DNA of 64,000 bases from Castanea sativa (lineage: Eukaryota > Streptophyta > Magnoliopsida > Fagales > Fagaceae), in assembly GCF_040712315.1 (NCBI RefSeq), contig NC_134015.1, positions 5,231,945 to 5,295,944 on the forward strand. The letters are read 5' to 3'. Below are positions 11,503 to 23,900 of the stretch, one piece after another. The position numbers and the translations under genes are program-made. The notes under the pieces are model-generated. The model made no database searches. It was not told where the DNA came from and saw only the letters and a list, made by a program, of their open reading frames with translations. Within the stretch, counting starts at the first letter, position 1; every line of letters begins with the position of its first letter.

Positions 11503-11654
11503 AAATTATTGTGTACTCTCGAAATATCATAAATGTGTACTCCCTTCTCTCATATGAATGGTGAGTCCCACTAATTAAATTCATGGTGGGACTCACTATT
11601 TATGTGAGAGGAGAGAGTCCGCATTTATGGTACTCCGGAAGTACCTAATAATTT
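11503..11654. mobile_element. Foldback MITE, about 150 bp
   Basis: The two halves are near-perfect inverted repeats: aaattatt-gtgtact...ctcccttctctcat...gtgagtcccac against its reverse complement ending at 11654. A related palindrome of the same length lies at 51886-52034 (shared core gtactccctcctctcacat, shared termini aattattagg / aattcttagg). The element would fold into one long hairpin and has no coding capacity. Confidence 0.65.
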
Positions 11655-11874
11655 TCCGTTAAGTTCAGTACAAATGATTTTGTGTAGGACTAGGGTAATA
11701 CATGGTTGGTTTTATATTAGTAAGGTTTGGAATGTTCTTCCGTTTTAAGTCGAAGCCTCAAACTCTTATTCTTATGTTAGGAGTTTTCGGACCATTGATC
11801 TTACTTTCGCTTTGTTTTCTTTTTTTCATTTTTACAATTAATAAGAACAAATATTTTGGTGTATACAAGTTGTT

Positions 11875-11878
<4 letters not shown>

Positions 11879-11914
<36 letters not shown>
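11879..11914. repeat. (CT)n microsatellite
   Basis: About 18 uninterrupted CT dinucleotides. Confidence 0.9.
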
Positions 11915-11917
<3 letters not shown>

Positions 11918-11965
11918 TCATTAATTGTTATGTCAGCAAATGTCCAACCTTGGCTTCTATTGTTG

Positions 11966-12385
11966 ACATGTGATGTTGGTACTGCCTAATATGATGATGA
12001 AATTATCAAATGTGAGAAAACAATTTGAGTACCATTGAATGTGAAAAAAAATACAATCAAATGTGATGTTAGTATTGACTAATATGACAATGGAACCATC
12101 AAATGTGTCAAAAATGAGGGAACTACAAAATGTGACAAAAGTGCAGTTACATGTGATGTTAGTACTGCCAATGTGACAAGGAAATGTCAAATGTGAGAAA
12201 ATAATTAAGGTATCACCGAATGTAACAAAAATATGATCAAATGTGATATTGGTACTATTTAATGTGATAATGGAACCATTAAATGTGGGGAAAAAAAAAA
12301 AGAACCAGCGAATATGACAAAAGTATAGTCACATGTAATGTTGGTATTGCATAATGTGAGGATGAAACCATCAAATGTCATGTTT
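11966..12385. repeat. Minisatellite, about 91-bp unit, 4-5 copies
   Basis: The motif tgatgttggtactg (variants) recurs at 11971, 12063, 12153, 12243 and 12336, spacing 90-93 bases. Each unit also carries gaaaccatcaaatgtg and a tgtgacaaaa box. Copies are diverged, so the array is old. No coding meaning is seen. Confidence 0.75.
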
Positions 12386-13368
12386 TTGTAACCTGGTATA
12401 GTAGGTTGCCTACTAGTTGGCACCGTATCCCAAAAAAAAGGAGGGGTATTGTAAAATTACCCATTGAAGTAATAACATTCTAGCCAAGAGTCTTATAATC
12501 AACTAGTTGACACATCCTAATGTGTTCATGACATCTAGATTTCAAACTCCCTTCCCTCGTTGTAACTATTAAATTATAATAAAACAAAATAAAAGTAATA
12601 ACACTACACAAAAATACTAAAATTATATGAATTGAGTGTGGGGAAATTCAAAATACATTTAAAAAATGACTATTGTGGTGCCCCAACCCTACTAACGTAA
12701 ATAATTATGGGAGTGGATTTGGGCTCCAAATCTATTTTTTTATGGGATCGCTCATAGTCCTACAAATTTAGCCTCAAATAGAGCCTAAACAGCCCAACTA
12801 CAAGTACCCTCGTGATTTCTAGCCCAAAAACCCTTTCCTTCTCAGACTTAATCCCTTACCATCTCTCGTATATCTCCCTCAGTTCTTTGATCCTCTCTCT
12901 TTGTGTCTATTCTTCTCCTTTCTTCTTAGTTCGTAGTTGCTCTTTTCTTCTTTTGTTTTTTTAGCAAGCTTTTCACCCCTATCCCCTTTTGCTTATTTGC
13001 CCTCACTCCACTTATATAATCTCTTCTTAGAGGGGGGGGGGGGGGGGGTGTCCAATTATTACCATTTTGCCAAGTTCCATACAATCCCACTTTCACTTAG
13101 AATCCTAAGAAATCATCACGTCTTCTAAGTATTCTCTTGAAACTTGTTCTAGACGCCAAATAGTGCTCGGTGCCGATCTAAACTTCTCTACTTCCTTGTT
13201 AATTTAGTACTGTCTTACCATCAGCTGTTAATAATTGATGGTACACTCCTCACTTCGGCTCAGGCTTATAAGTGAGAAAGTGGGGAGGGATCTTTGCGAT
13301 GTGGGACAAAATGAAAGTTTCCAAGGAGTACACATGAGTTTCCCTGGAGAACAAAAATTGCCCACACA
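12386..13368. other. Intergenic, no gene seen
   Basis: AT-rich to pyrimidine-rich sequence with a 15-base G run near 13034. No gene is supported. The stretch next to the GDSL fragment (about 13235-13368) does not continue GDSL exon 1. Confidence 0.4.
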
Positions 13369-13502
13369 CCAGTATCAAGAATTGAATCTCCAAATGAGAA
13401 AATCGCCGAAAATGTTTTATTTGTTTGAGCTCCTATGGTGCAGAAAAATAGACAAGCATACACTTGAAGTATGAAAAGTATAAATGAAGATGCAAAAGCC
13501 AT
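13369..13502 (-). pseudogene. GDSL lipase exon-1 fragment
   Basis: Minus-strand translation from the ATG at 13502 gives a signal peptide (SSFILFILQ...FFCTIGAQ) followed by KTFSAIFSFGDSILDTG, nearly the start of exon 1 of genes A and B. Likeness stops after DTG (about 13369) and continues into unrelated sequence, so only the first 45 codons remain. No other GDSL exon follows at lower coordinates. The fragment keeps its own 5' flank, the first unit of the array at 13503-17354. Confidence 0.85.
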
Positions 13503-14666
13503 TTTTACAACTCTGAGTGCTGAGTTTTTCTAGTGATGAATGCTTTAGTTTCTCATGGCCTAAATGAAGTCTGAAGTGTGTATTTATACTCTTACAAATA
13601 GAATAATAAACAAGTAGTTGATGGTAAGACATTGAAACTACAAGACTGAAAGAAATTTGACATCAAAATCTGATTTAAAACTTCTATCAATTGTGGTCAA
13701 TTGTAATAAATCATATCTTTAAAAGCATTAATCCATTAAATTAAATTAAATATTCCCTAAAAATGTTAGCTTAATAGGTTATATTTCTTTAATATTTAGA
13801 AATTATGGTAGTCCTCATCTTGGGGTATTATTTCTATAACTTTACGTTTAGAAACTTCTCAATGGATTATTACTGTGTGTTAATAGATTATTAATATGCA
13901 TGATCTGTTGTAAGGAACTAGATTCATGTCATGTGAAGGTGCTCATAACCTAAAATACTTATTTATTTTTTGACTTGAATCTAATAAATTATTTTTATGT
14001 TATTAATTTGATATAACTAAATGAGTAAAAATGTAAGTTAGTATTAATGTGTCGAGGGTATTTCCTCTCCAACTTTCCCTTAATTTAGAAACCCCCCCCA
14101 AAAAAAAAAAAGAAAAGAAACCCCCCAAAAAAGAAAATTCACAATGAATTATTTCGGATTAATAGATTATTCATGTACATTATCTATTATAGAGAACTAG
14201 ATTTATGTCATGTGAACATACTCATCAATATAAGTTAATATAATTATTTATTTATTTTACATGAATTTAATTTTTTATTTCAATTTTATTAATTTAATAT
14301 AACTAAATGAATATAAATTAATTTAGTTAATATGAATGAATATTTTTAAATATACTTCATTGCACAAAAAAATTGTAAACATTAAAATGATAGTGGACAA
14401 ACTCTAAGTGCTGAGTTTTTCTAGTGATGAATGCTTTAGTTTCTCACAGCCTAAATGAAGTCTGAAATGTGTGTATTTATACTCTCAAAGATAGAATAAT
14501 AAACAAGCAGTTAATGGTAAGACATTAAAACTACAAGAGTGAAAGAAATTTGACATATCAAAATTTGATTTAAAATTTCTATCAGTTGTTGTCAATCGTA
14601 ATAAATAATTTCTTTAAAAGCATTAATGTATTAAATTAACTTTAATATTCCCCAAAAATGTAGCTT

Positions 14667-14829
14667 TTTTTTTTAGAGAGAGTTTCAACTTATGGTGTCC
14701 GCTTCTGATGATAGCTCTTTATCATCAGACTAAAACACCAATCAGTTTTTGGTGTAGGCAGGAATTGAACCCCAGATCTCCTAAACAATTATCAGAGATT
14801 TTATCCGTTGAGCTAATTGGAATCCACCC
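14667..14829 (-). mobile_element. tRNA-derived SINE
   Basis: Read on the minus strand it has an A-box-like TAGCTCAACGG and a B-box-like GGGTTCAATTCC about 40 bases further on, then a 3' A-rich tail (the T run at 14665-14674). It interrupts unit 2 of the GDSL-flank array. The flanking aaaaatgt-agctt is duplicated at 14654-14666 and 14831-14845, matching the uninterrupted sister units. Relatives lie at 54727-54889 (+) and, degraded, at about 45785-45899 (-) and 19109-19165 (-). Confidence 0.8.
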
Positions 14830-16619
14830 TAAAAATGTTAGCTTAGTAAGTTATATTTCTTTAATATTAAGAAATTAAGGTAGTCCTCATCTTGGGGTAT
14901 TATCTCTATAACTTTACTTTTAGAAACTTCACAATGCATTATTACTGTGTGTTAATAGATTATTAATTTGCACGATCTGTTATAAGGAACTGGATTCATG
15001 TCATGTGAAGGTACTCATTACCTTAAATACTTATTTATTTTTAGACTTGAATCTAATAAATTATTTTTATGTTATTAATTTGATATAACTAAATGAGTAA
15101 AAATGTAAGTTAGTATTAATGTGTCGAGGGTATTTCCTCTCCAACTTTCCCTTAATTTAGAAACCCCCCAAAAAAGAAAATTCACAATGAATTATTTCGG
15201 ATTAATAGATTATTCATGTACATTATCTATTATAGAGAACTAGATTTATGTCATGTGAACATACTCATCAATATAAGTTAATATAATTATTTATTTATTT
15301 TACATGAATTTAATTTTTTATTTCAATTTTATTAATTTAATATAACTAAATGAATATAAAATAATTTAATTAATATAAATGAATATTTTTAAATATACTT
15401 CATTGCACAAAAATTGTAAACATTAAAATGATAGTGGACAAACTCTAAGTGCTGAGTTTTTCTAGTAATGAATGTTTAAGTTTCTCACGGCCTAAATGAA
15501 GTCTGAAGTGTGTGTATTTTGTACTCTCACAAATAGAATAATAAACAAGCAATTAATGGTAAGACATTAAAACTACAAGAGTGAAAGAAATTTGAGATAT
15601 CAAAATCTGATTTAAAATTTCTATCAATTTTTGTCAATCGTAATAAATCATTTATTTAAAATCATTAATGCATTAAATTAAATTAAATATTCCCCAAAAA
15701 TGTTAGCTTAGTAGGTTATATTTATTTAATATTAAGAGATTAAGGTAGTCCTCATCCTGGGGTATTATCTCTATAACTATACGTTTAGAAACTTCACAAT
15801 TTATTATTACTGTGTGTTAATAGATTATTCATATGCACGATCTATTATAAGGAACTAGATTCATGTCATGTGATGGTACTCATAATCTAAAATAATTATT
15901 TATTTTTTTACTTGAATTTAATAAATTATTTTTATGTTATTAATTTGATATAACTAAATGAATAAAAATGTAATTTAGTATTAATGTGCCTCAAGGGTAT
16001 TTTCTCTCCCACTTTCCCTTTAGAAACCCCCAAAAAAAGAAAATTCACAATGAATTCTTTTGGATTAATAGATTATTCACGTACATTATCTATTTTAGAG
16101 AACTAGATTAATGTCATGTGAATATACTTCATCGATATATGTTAATATATATAGTTATTTATTTTACATGAATTTAATTTTTTATTTGGATTTTATTAAT
16201 TTAATATAACTAAATGAGTATAAAATAATGTAATTAATATAAATGAATATTTCTCTTTTAAATATACTTCATCGCACAAAAAAATTATAAACATTAAAAT
16301 GATAGTGGACTTACTCTGAGTGTTGAGTTTTTCTAGTGATGAATGCTTTAGTTTCTCACAGCCTAAATGAAGTCTGAAGTGTGTGTATTTATAATCTCAC
16401 AAGTAGAATAATAAACAAACAGTTAATGGTAAGACATTGAAACTACAAGAGTGAAAGAAATTTGACATATCAAAATCTGATTTAAAATTTATATCAATTG
16501 TTGTCAATCGTAATAAATCACTTCTTTAAAAGAATTAATGCATTAAATTAAATTAAATATTTCCCAAAAATGTTAGCTTAGTAGGTTATATTTTTTTAAT
16601 ATTAAGAAATTAAGGTAGT

Positions 16620-16787
16620 TCTCACCACCGCACACCCTTGCGGTGGTCACTCCACAAATATAAATGCTTGTGGGGCGTAGAGAGGGGCTAGGGCCAGGGT
16701 TCAAGTTTCCAGGAAGGAGCTTCACACATATATACACTTAGATTATGTTAGAGTAGAAATTCTATCTTGTATAAAAAAAGAAAAGAA
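16620..16787 (+). mobile_element. SINE (Au-like), perfect 16-bp target duplication
   Basis: A 168-bp element in unit 4 of the array. It contains a B-box-like GGGTTCAAGTTTCC and ends in an A-rich tail after tctatcttgtat. The target duplication aagaaattaaggtagt is perfect at 16604-16619 and 16788-16803, and the sister units show the empty site. The ggtggtcactcca start and cttgtat-A tail resemble the Au SINE family of angiosperms (from memory of the family, not checked). Confidence 0.8.
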
Positions 16788-17487
16788 AAGAAATTAAGGT
16801 AGTCCTCATCCTGGCGTATTATCTCTATAACTTTACATTTAGAAATTTCACAATGGATTATTACTGTGTGTTAATAGATTATTAATATGCACAATTTGTT
16901 ATAAGGAACTAGATTCATGTCATGTGAAGGTACTCATAACCTAAAACACTTATTCATTTTTTGACTTGAATCTAATAATTTTTTTTTTTTATGTTATTAA
17001 TTTGATATAACTAAATGAGTAAAAATGTAATTTAGTATGAATGTGCCTTGAGGGTATTTTCTCTCCAACTTTCCCTTTAGAAACCTTGAAAGAAAGAAAA
17101 TTCACAATGAATTATTTCGGATTAATAGATTATTCATGTACATTATCAATCATAGAGAACTAGATTAATGTCATGTGAATATACTCATCAATATAATTAT
17201 TTATTTATTTTACATGAATTTAATTATTTAATTCGATTTTTTTAAAATTTAATATAACTAATTGAATATAAAATAATTTAATTAATATAAATGAATATTT
17301 TTAAATATACTTCATCGCACAAAAAAATTGTCAACATTAAAATGATAGTGGACAAAACATCCTTGAAAATAGTACCATAATAGTCATGAATCATTGCAAA
17401 AATTCAAATGTAACAAAAAACAATTCCCAAAACAACTATATTAGTACTTCGAAATCTGCTATCTGGGTAACTGATCAAAGTTACTTA

Positions 17488-18063
17488 GGGTTTGTTTGGT
17501 AAGAGGATTTAAATATTGTTTTTTGTTTTACATACCATAAAATGGTGGGTCCCACACTTCTCTAAATTGTGTCCTATTTTCCTTATTCAAACCAGGATTT
17601 TGAAAATAGCTGATAGGGTGTTTTCAAAATACAAAAAACGTTTTTAATAGTATAGTTGTAAATATAATGAAAACAGTGGACCCCACAGATTTATCCAAAC
17701 TCTTCTATTTCTTAAATTAAGGAGCTTATCTTTATCACAACAAAATCTCATGCTTCAAATTTGAAATTTATCATTATCCAAAAATAAAAAATACATGAGC
17801 TCTATCCTTATCATTATCAACAAAAAAACGTAATCTATAGATTTTATACGATACTTTTTGTAAACTTACAAAAAAAATAAAAAAATAGAAAGGTCTCTTA
17901 AACATCTTTTTTTGCTTTTTGTATTTTGAAATTTGTTTTTAAAAGTGGGAGCCAAACACATATAATGTAAAAATTATCTGAAAACTATTTTCAATTTCAA
18001 TTTTTTGAAAATCGTTTTCGTATTGTTTTAAAAACAAAAACAAGAATCCTCCCACTGAGACCC
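17488..18063. mobile_element. Candidate PIF/Harbinger-type MITE
   Basis: Flanked by TTA on both sides (17485-17487 and 18064-18066). Left end GGGTTTGTTTGGTAAGAGGATT; the reverse complement of the right end begins GGGTCTCAGTGGGAGGATT, so the inverted termini match only in part. The interior is AT-rich with tttgaaaat-type inverted stretches. No empty site is available here. Confidence 0.5.
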
Positions 18064-18230
18064 TTAGACATTTAAAGCTAAATCTCGCTTGGGATAGCTT
18101 CAAATTGAGAATTATACCATAACATTAGGGCACGAATCAACAACTTCAAACAAAATGAAAATTGAAATCTCTATCTACAAATGATGGGAATAAAACTAAT
18201 CAAAAATCTGTTAAAGAAGAGAGACAGTAC

Positions 18231-18354
18231 CGAATTGCGGCTAGATGAATTCTCAGGGCGATGAGTGAGGGTGTGGACGAAGTCTTGGCTTGATTTTGCA
18301 AAGGATTTTAGTTTGTTCGCAGCCAAGGATGCAAGCTCCATTTTTAGGAACCTA
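18231..18354 (-). pseudogene. Orphan first coding exon, product not recognised
   Basis: A minus-strand exon with good signals: acceptor GATTGATTAG before 18354, ATG at 18341 (18359 in the same frame is less likely because it lies in the presumed intron), 37 codons beginning MELASLAANKLKSF and ending SSSRNS, then a donor GTACTG after 18231. Upstream, 18484-18640 looks like a 5' UTR exon ending ctgcaag with a GT. The peptide is amphipathic and Ser/Lys-rich. No matching second exon is seen down to the MITE and the GDSL-flank array, so the rest of the gene has been displaced or lies far away. Function unknown. Confidence 0.4.
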
Positions 18355-18659
18355 ATCAATCATTTTAAAAATTAAAAATTCCATCAAATCACAAATTTCT
18401 TTTCATTTCATTGTGTAGTAATGTAAATGGAAAATAGAAAAAAAATTGATAGAAATCAAAATTGAAGGGTAATCGGACTTGCAGAACGTTGAAACAGCAG
18501 ATTAGGGAATTCAAGGTGGCGTGATGGCATCCACAAAAGTGAGAAACAGAGAAAGAGAAACCCTAGAATAGAAGAGTTTAGAGATCTTCAAAAGCATAGA
18601 TTTGAAAAGTGAAAGTGGCAAGATTGATACATTATATTATTGTAAAACTTGCTGTAGCA

Positions 18660-18997
18660 GTGTAAAAGAAAAAAAAAATTCGTACTTAAATTTTGTTTTT
18701 TTGTCCCTAGATTTTAAAAATTTTGTTTTTATTCTTAAATTATTAAAAAAATTTATTTTTCGCCTATAAACTACTGGAAATTTTTCATATTTTGTCCTTA
18801 AACTTTGAAAGATATATTTTTTTCATCCCCAAATTATTAAATAAGCTTTTTTTGTTCTAATTTTGTCTCTAAACTATTGAAAAAAAAAAAAACTGAATCT
18901 TTACAAAGTTTAGGAATGAATTTTTTTGTGATAAAATTAGAAACTAAAATAATATTTTAACTAAAACAAAACGGTGTATGTAAAATGTACCAAGAAC

Positions 18998-19044
<47 letters not shown>

Positions 19045-20994
19045 CTTTTCTCAAAAAAGAAAAAGAAAAAGAAAAGGGAATTCTGCTTTTGTTCATTCTA
19101 AATATACATTTTATCTTTTATTCATCTGTCAAAGACTTTACTAATTGAGCTAACTGAAACCCACGTTCCAAATAAACACTTAAAATCTCAATATATCCTG
19201 GTTCAAACCTTTATGGAGCCATTGGTTTGCTAATTGCTTTCTCAAAAGAATAAAAAAAAAAGTTGAAAGAAAGAAAGAAGAAAAGTGGTTTACTAAATTT
19301 TGAGGTTAGCAAAGATGGAGCTTGAATTTTGAGTTGGGATGTTGAAGTACAAGAAAGAAAATTCATGAAAATCCAAATAAGTATCTACTAATTTATCAAT
19401 CATATGATTTACATTCGCTTTCACTTTGTCACTCATCCAAACATACTATTGCCCCGCTATTTTTATTTTATTTTTATAGTAAGTTTTTGTTCAAGTTTTT
19501 TGGGCTAATGATTTATGAATTGTGATTGTTTGGACTGATATGTGGTTGTTTGGGCTGATTTGTGATATTGTTTGTGATAATTTGTGGAGTTGTTTAGGCT
19601 AATTAAGGGGGCCAAGTTTTATTTTCCTTTGGCCCAATTTGAATAAAGGTCTAATATATCTACAATGTGTTTTTTTCCTACAACTCAGAGAAACCCCTTG
19701 GGCCTTAATGTGACTCCATCCCTGGAGGTTAGGTTATTTCTTATTGGCTCCAACCACTAATAAGAAATAACATTTGTACTTGTACTTAACCTAAATAATC
19801 AAATAAGTAACGTGTATTGCACTTGATATGACACATGTCTCCTTCAACCCAATACACCCAATTTGATTGACATCCCTATGGGGCTATGCCCAATAGCTCA
19901 CCTCACCAGCTACCATCATCTCTCACCCACCTCACGTCCATTAGATTTGACGAAGATCTAGATCTCCATCAACTCGAAAACCATACACCACCTTTGATCT
20001 TCGACATCTACGTGATAACCAGCAAAATCATCTGCTCTTCGACATAACCATACCAAATTAGTCAATAACCCAAATCTTCTCAATCAACAATGATTAAGAA
20101 GTTTTCAAATCCAATGTCCTTGAGTTAGTCGACATGTTGACACCAAGCACGACTAACCCATGATAAATTATGTCCCCAATTGTTCTTGTTAACTCGAGTA
20201 TTAAGTTGTAAGGCACAAAATTGCTGCCAAAATCTCAATAGAATTTTGTAAATACCATAACTTTATGTTGAAATAACAAGCAAGACAGTGGGAATGTGTG
20301 TAATTGTGAGGCCAGAAATGGTAGTCATGTGAATGCACTAAGCAGACTCAAAAATTAGGAAGGGGGCTCTTGTATTTTATTTCCCCCTCCTTAAGTGAAG
20401 GCCTGGACCTCAAAAAATCTTCTGAAGTATTGGAAAAAAAAACTGCATTCACATCAAATTCTTTCGAATTTGGCTTGGGTCCATTATATAATAACCTGTT
20501 GAGATAATGACATATGACCAAAAGTAAACAATTATCGCCATCTTAATTTGTTCATTGCAATTGAACATTGGACCCAAGCTTGACTCAATTCTTTCTTGTT
20601 TTAACCGAAATTGAGGAAAACGAGATAATAAAAATGTGATTGAATTGAGATAATCTCTTATCTCTACTAGGTAATTAGATAAGTATTTTCTTGCTTTATT
20701 CAAATGAATCGCTATAAAATTTATTCATCATGGAACCATAAAACAACCTCCCTACTAAAACAACAAATACTACTACGTAATCGTTGGTACCTTATTAGTT
20801 CACAACTTCTTTCTACTTAAGCAACCACTCCTAATAAAAAGCAACAATTTATTTCAAACATTAACATTGCTAACATAACAAAGCTTCCCACTCTAACGTT
20901 CCCTTCTTAAAACCTCTCCCTTATTATGCTCGCAAATATAGTAAACACCAAGGGAGAGAGTTGCGGCAACGAACACTAGAAAACAAGAATTGCT
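18660..20994. other. Intergenic, repeats only
   Basis: About 18660-18960 is AT-rich repetitive sequence of the tttgtccctaaact type. A (GA)n microsatellite occupies about 19000-19042. A degraded minus-strand SINE end lies near 19109-19165. From about 19995 onward the sequence is the 3' flank of the GDSL block and matches 56070-57000 (block C). No gene is supported. Confidence 0.45.
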
Positions 20995-23900
20995 TCAAGA
21001 GAAATTGGAAAGAGTTTTGTTGAGTACATCAGAGACAATTATTCTGTAAGTTTTTTCAGTGGGGTGAACAAAGTCCCAAAAGACATAGGTAGAAGCATCT
21101 GGACAAGTGAATGGACTAAATGGAAGACATATACTAGTGCCACCGCAGCACCCAGAATTTGCATTTTGAAAGCCTGAAATTGTAAGAATAGTCATAAATT
21201 AGAAATGAATCACCAAATTGATGCTACAAAGTTCAATTATAATGTATCATACCTCATAAACATTACAAATTGATGCTTTAACTTTTACGAACAAAACAGT
21301 AGAAGTAGTTAACAAAGGGAGGCAGACCAAGGCCACACAGCCAAATGCAACCTTTTCGGGACATTTTGGACGAATGTGGCTTCATGGACTTGGGTTTTGT
21401 GGGTTTCCCTTTTCCATGGCACAAACACTTCAAGGACTACACCATTTGGGAACGACTAGACCAAACTATGGCCACCAATGATTGGTTTTCCATGTTCCCA
21501 GGTGCGAAAGTGTATCATTTGGATGTCACAACTTCAGACCATAAGCCTTTATTAATTGCCCCTGAAGGTATGGATAGCTGCTTCCAAAAGCCTTTCCGCA
21601 TTGAACAAATGTGGCTAACGAAAAAAGGTTGCACTAAGACGGTTGAAGCTGTTTGGTTGGAGACTTCTATGAACCCGTGGGATACAAAGGTAATTAAGAA
21701 GATTGATAAGTATGGGAATGCACTGACACGTTGGAGCAAGGAACACTTTGGCAGCGTTAGAAGAGACCTAGAATTAAAAGGGAAAGAACTTCGTGAGGCA
21801 GAATCATGGGCACTTCATACAGGGGGCCCAAAATGCATGAGAGTGTTGGAAAAAGAAGTTAACATGCTGCTGGATAAGGAAGCCAAAATGTGGGCCCAAC
21901 AGTCCAAGGTTTTGTGGCTCAAGGATGGCGATCGCAATACGAGGTTCTTCCATAGCAAAGCTTCCCAACCCCAGCGCCACAATTACATCACTAAACTACA
22001 TGATACTTTGGGCAGATTATGTACAAGGCCATCCCAAATAAATGACATCATCACCACCTTTTATCAAGAACTCTTTACTACGGGTGGCCCAAGCAGTTTT
22101 GAGGAAGTCATTGACACAATCCCTCAGGTGGTATCTCCTGAGATGAATGCAAAGCTCATTGCAGATTTCACAATCGATGAAGTGGAAGCTGTCATAAGAC
22201 AAATGGCCCCCTTGAAAGCCCCTGGCCCGGACGATATGCCTCCCTTATTTTATCATAATTTATGGTCTTTAATTGGCTCTGATGTCTCTCTATCTATATT
22301 GCATTATCTTAATACTAGAGTCCTACCTCAATCTTTAGGACACTATTTTATCACTCTAATTCCCGGAGTTAAAAATCCAGAGTGTGTTACTGAATTTCGC
22401 CCTATAAGCTTAAGTAATGTCTTATATAGAATTTTTGCAAAGGTATTAACCAACCGTTTGAAAATTGTTATGCCTAAGCTTATTTTAGAATATCAGAGTG
22501 CATTAATGTTTGACCGTCTGATTTCAGATAACATCTTAGTGGCTTTTGAAACTTTGCACTACTTGAGGAACCACAATAAAGGTAGAACGGGTTTTATGGC
22601 CTCAAAGCTCGACATGAGCAAGGCCTATGATAGAGTGGAATGGTCTTACATGGAGAAGGTATTGGTGAAAATGGGTTTTCAAGAAAGGTGGATCAAAGCT
22701 CATGATGGTATGCATCACCACAGTCTCATACTCAATCTTGATCAATGGGGAACCGCAAGGCCACATCACCCCTACAAGAGGATTTAGACAAGGAGACCCC
22801 CTCTCTCCTTACCTATTCCTTATGTGTATTGAAGGCTTGCATGGTTTGATAAGTAAGGCAGCCACAAATGGGTCAATTAAGGGTATTTCTTTATGCCGGA
22901 ATGGTCCAAAATTAACTTACCTCCTTTTTGCAGATGATAGTCTGATTTTTTGCAGGGCAAAGGAAAGCGAATGCCAAGCTTTATTGGATATCCTAGCCAA
23001 ATATGAACTTGCTTCGGGGGCAACAAGTCAATCGAACAAAGACCAATTTATTTTTCAGCAAGTCCACCCAGGAAGACATGTAAACAACTATCAAGAATAT
23101 GCTTGGAGTATCGGTGGTTAAACAATATGAGAAGTATTTAAGATTACCTTTACTTGTTGGTTGGAACAAGAAAGAAAGTTTCACTCATATTAAACAATAG
23201 GTTTGGAAGAAGTTACAAGGATGGGAAGCTAAATTATTATCTCAAGCCAGGAAGGAGATTTTGATTAAGGTGGTGGCATAAGCTCTCTCCACACATACTA
23301 TGTCTTGTTTCAAGTTGCCGGTTACACTCTACCATGAACTTGAATCTATGATATGTAGGTTCTTTTGGGGATAGCGGGGTGATAGTAGAAAAATCCATTT
23401 GGTGAAATGACTAGATTTATGTAAACCAAAATCTCAGGGAGGCATGGGTTTTAAAGACCTTTTTTTTTTTCATGGTGCACTCTTGGCTAAACAAAAATGG
23501 AGATTACTCCATGACACTAACTCACTGTTTTACAAGGTATTTAAAGCCAAGTTCTTTCCAAATTCGTCAGTATTGGAAGCCACAAATCCGACCAATGCCT
23601 CCTATGCATGGAAGAGTTTGATGCATGGAAGGGAAGTCATCAAAAGGGGTGGGGTTTGGAGAATCGGTCTAGGCAACTCTGTCCATATCTGGGGAGACAA
23701 CTGGCTGCCTACTAAAACTAGGCCAAAAGTAATCTCACCAATGGTGGATGGTGGGGATACGACCATGGTCAGTGAGCTCATTGACCCAGTGAACAGGACT
23801 TGGAGGGAGAAAGTCATTGATAGAACTTTCTATGAGTTTGAAGCATCCATTATAAAAAAACATCCCTCTGTGTAGGACCATTCAAGATGACGTCCTAATC

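Larger units (their letters stand above)
11413..11965. other. 3' flank of GolS pseudogene with a foldback element
   Basis: Non-coding. It contains a foldback MITE (11503-11654) and a (CT)n microsatellite (about 11879-11914). The reading frame spanning the CT tract is a low-complexity artefact. Confidence 0.4.
13503..17354. repeat. Four tandem copies of the GDSL gene 5' flank
   Basis: The sequence immediately upstream of a GDSL exon 1 is repeated head to tail: units start near 13508, 14400, 15441 and 16313, each about 0.87-0.89 kb when SINE insertions are subtracted. Each opens with ctctgagtgctgagttttt-ctagtgatgaatg and ends near aacattaaaatgatagtggac. The minus-strand TATA box (TATAAATA) is present in unit 1 (about 13581), unit 2 (about 14474) and unit 4 (about 16387) and destroyed in unit 3 (tattttgta, about 15516). 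Only unit 1 is joined to coding sequence. Homologous single-copy flanks lie upstream of gene A (28003-28900) and gene B (51546-53100, interrupted). Confidence 0.8.

Noticed and set aside
13266..13368. Continuation of the GDSL exon-1 fragment downstream of DTG
   Set aside because: The peptide after DTG does not match GDSL exon 1 in genes A or B, so the fragment ends near 13369.
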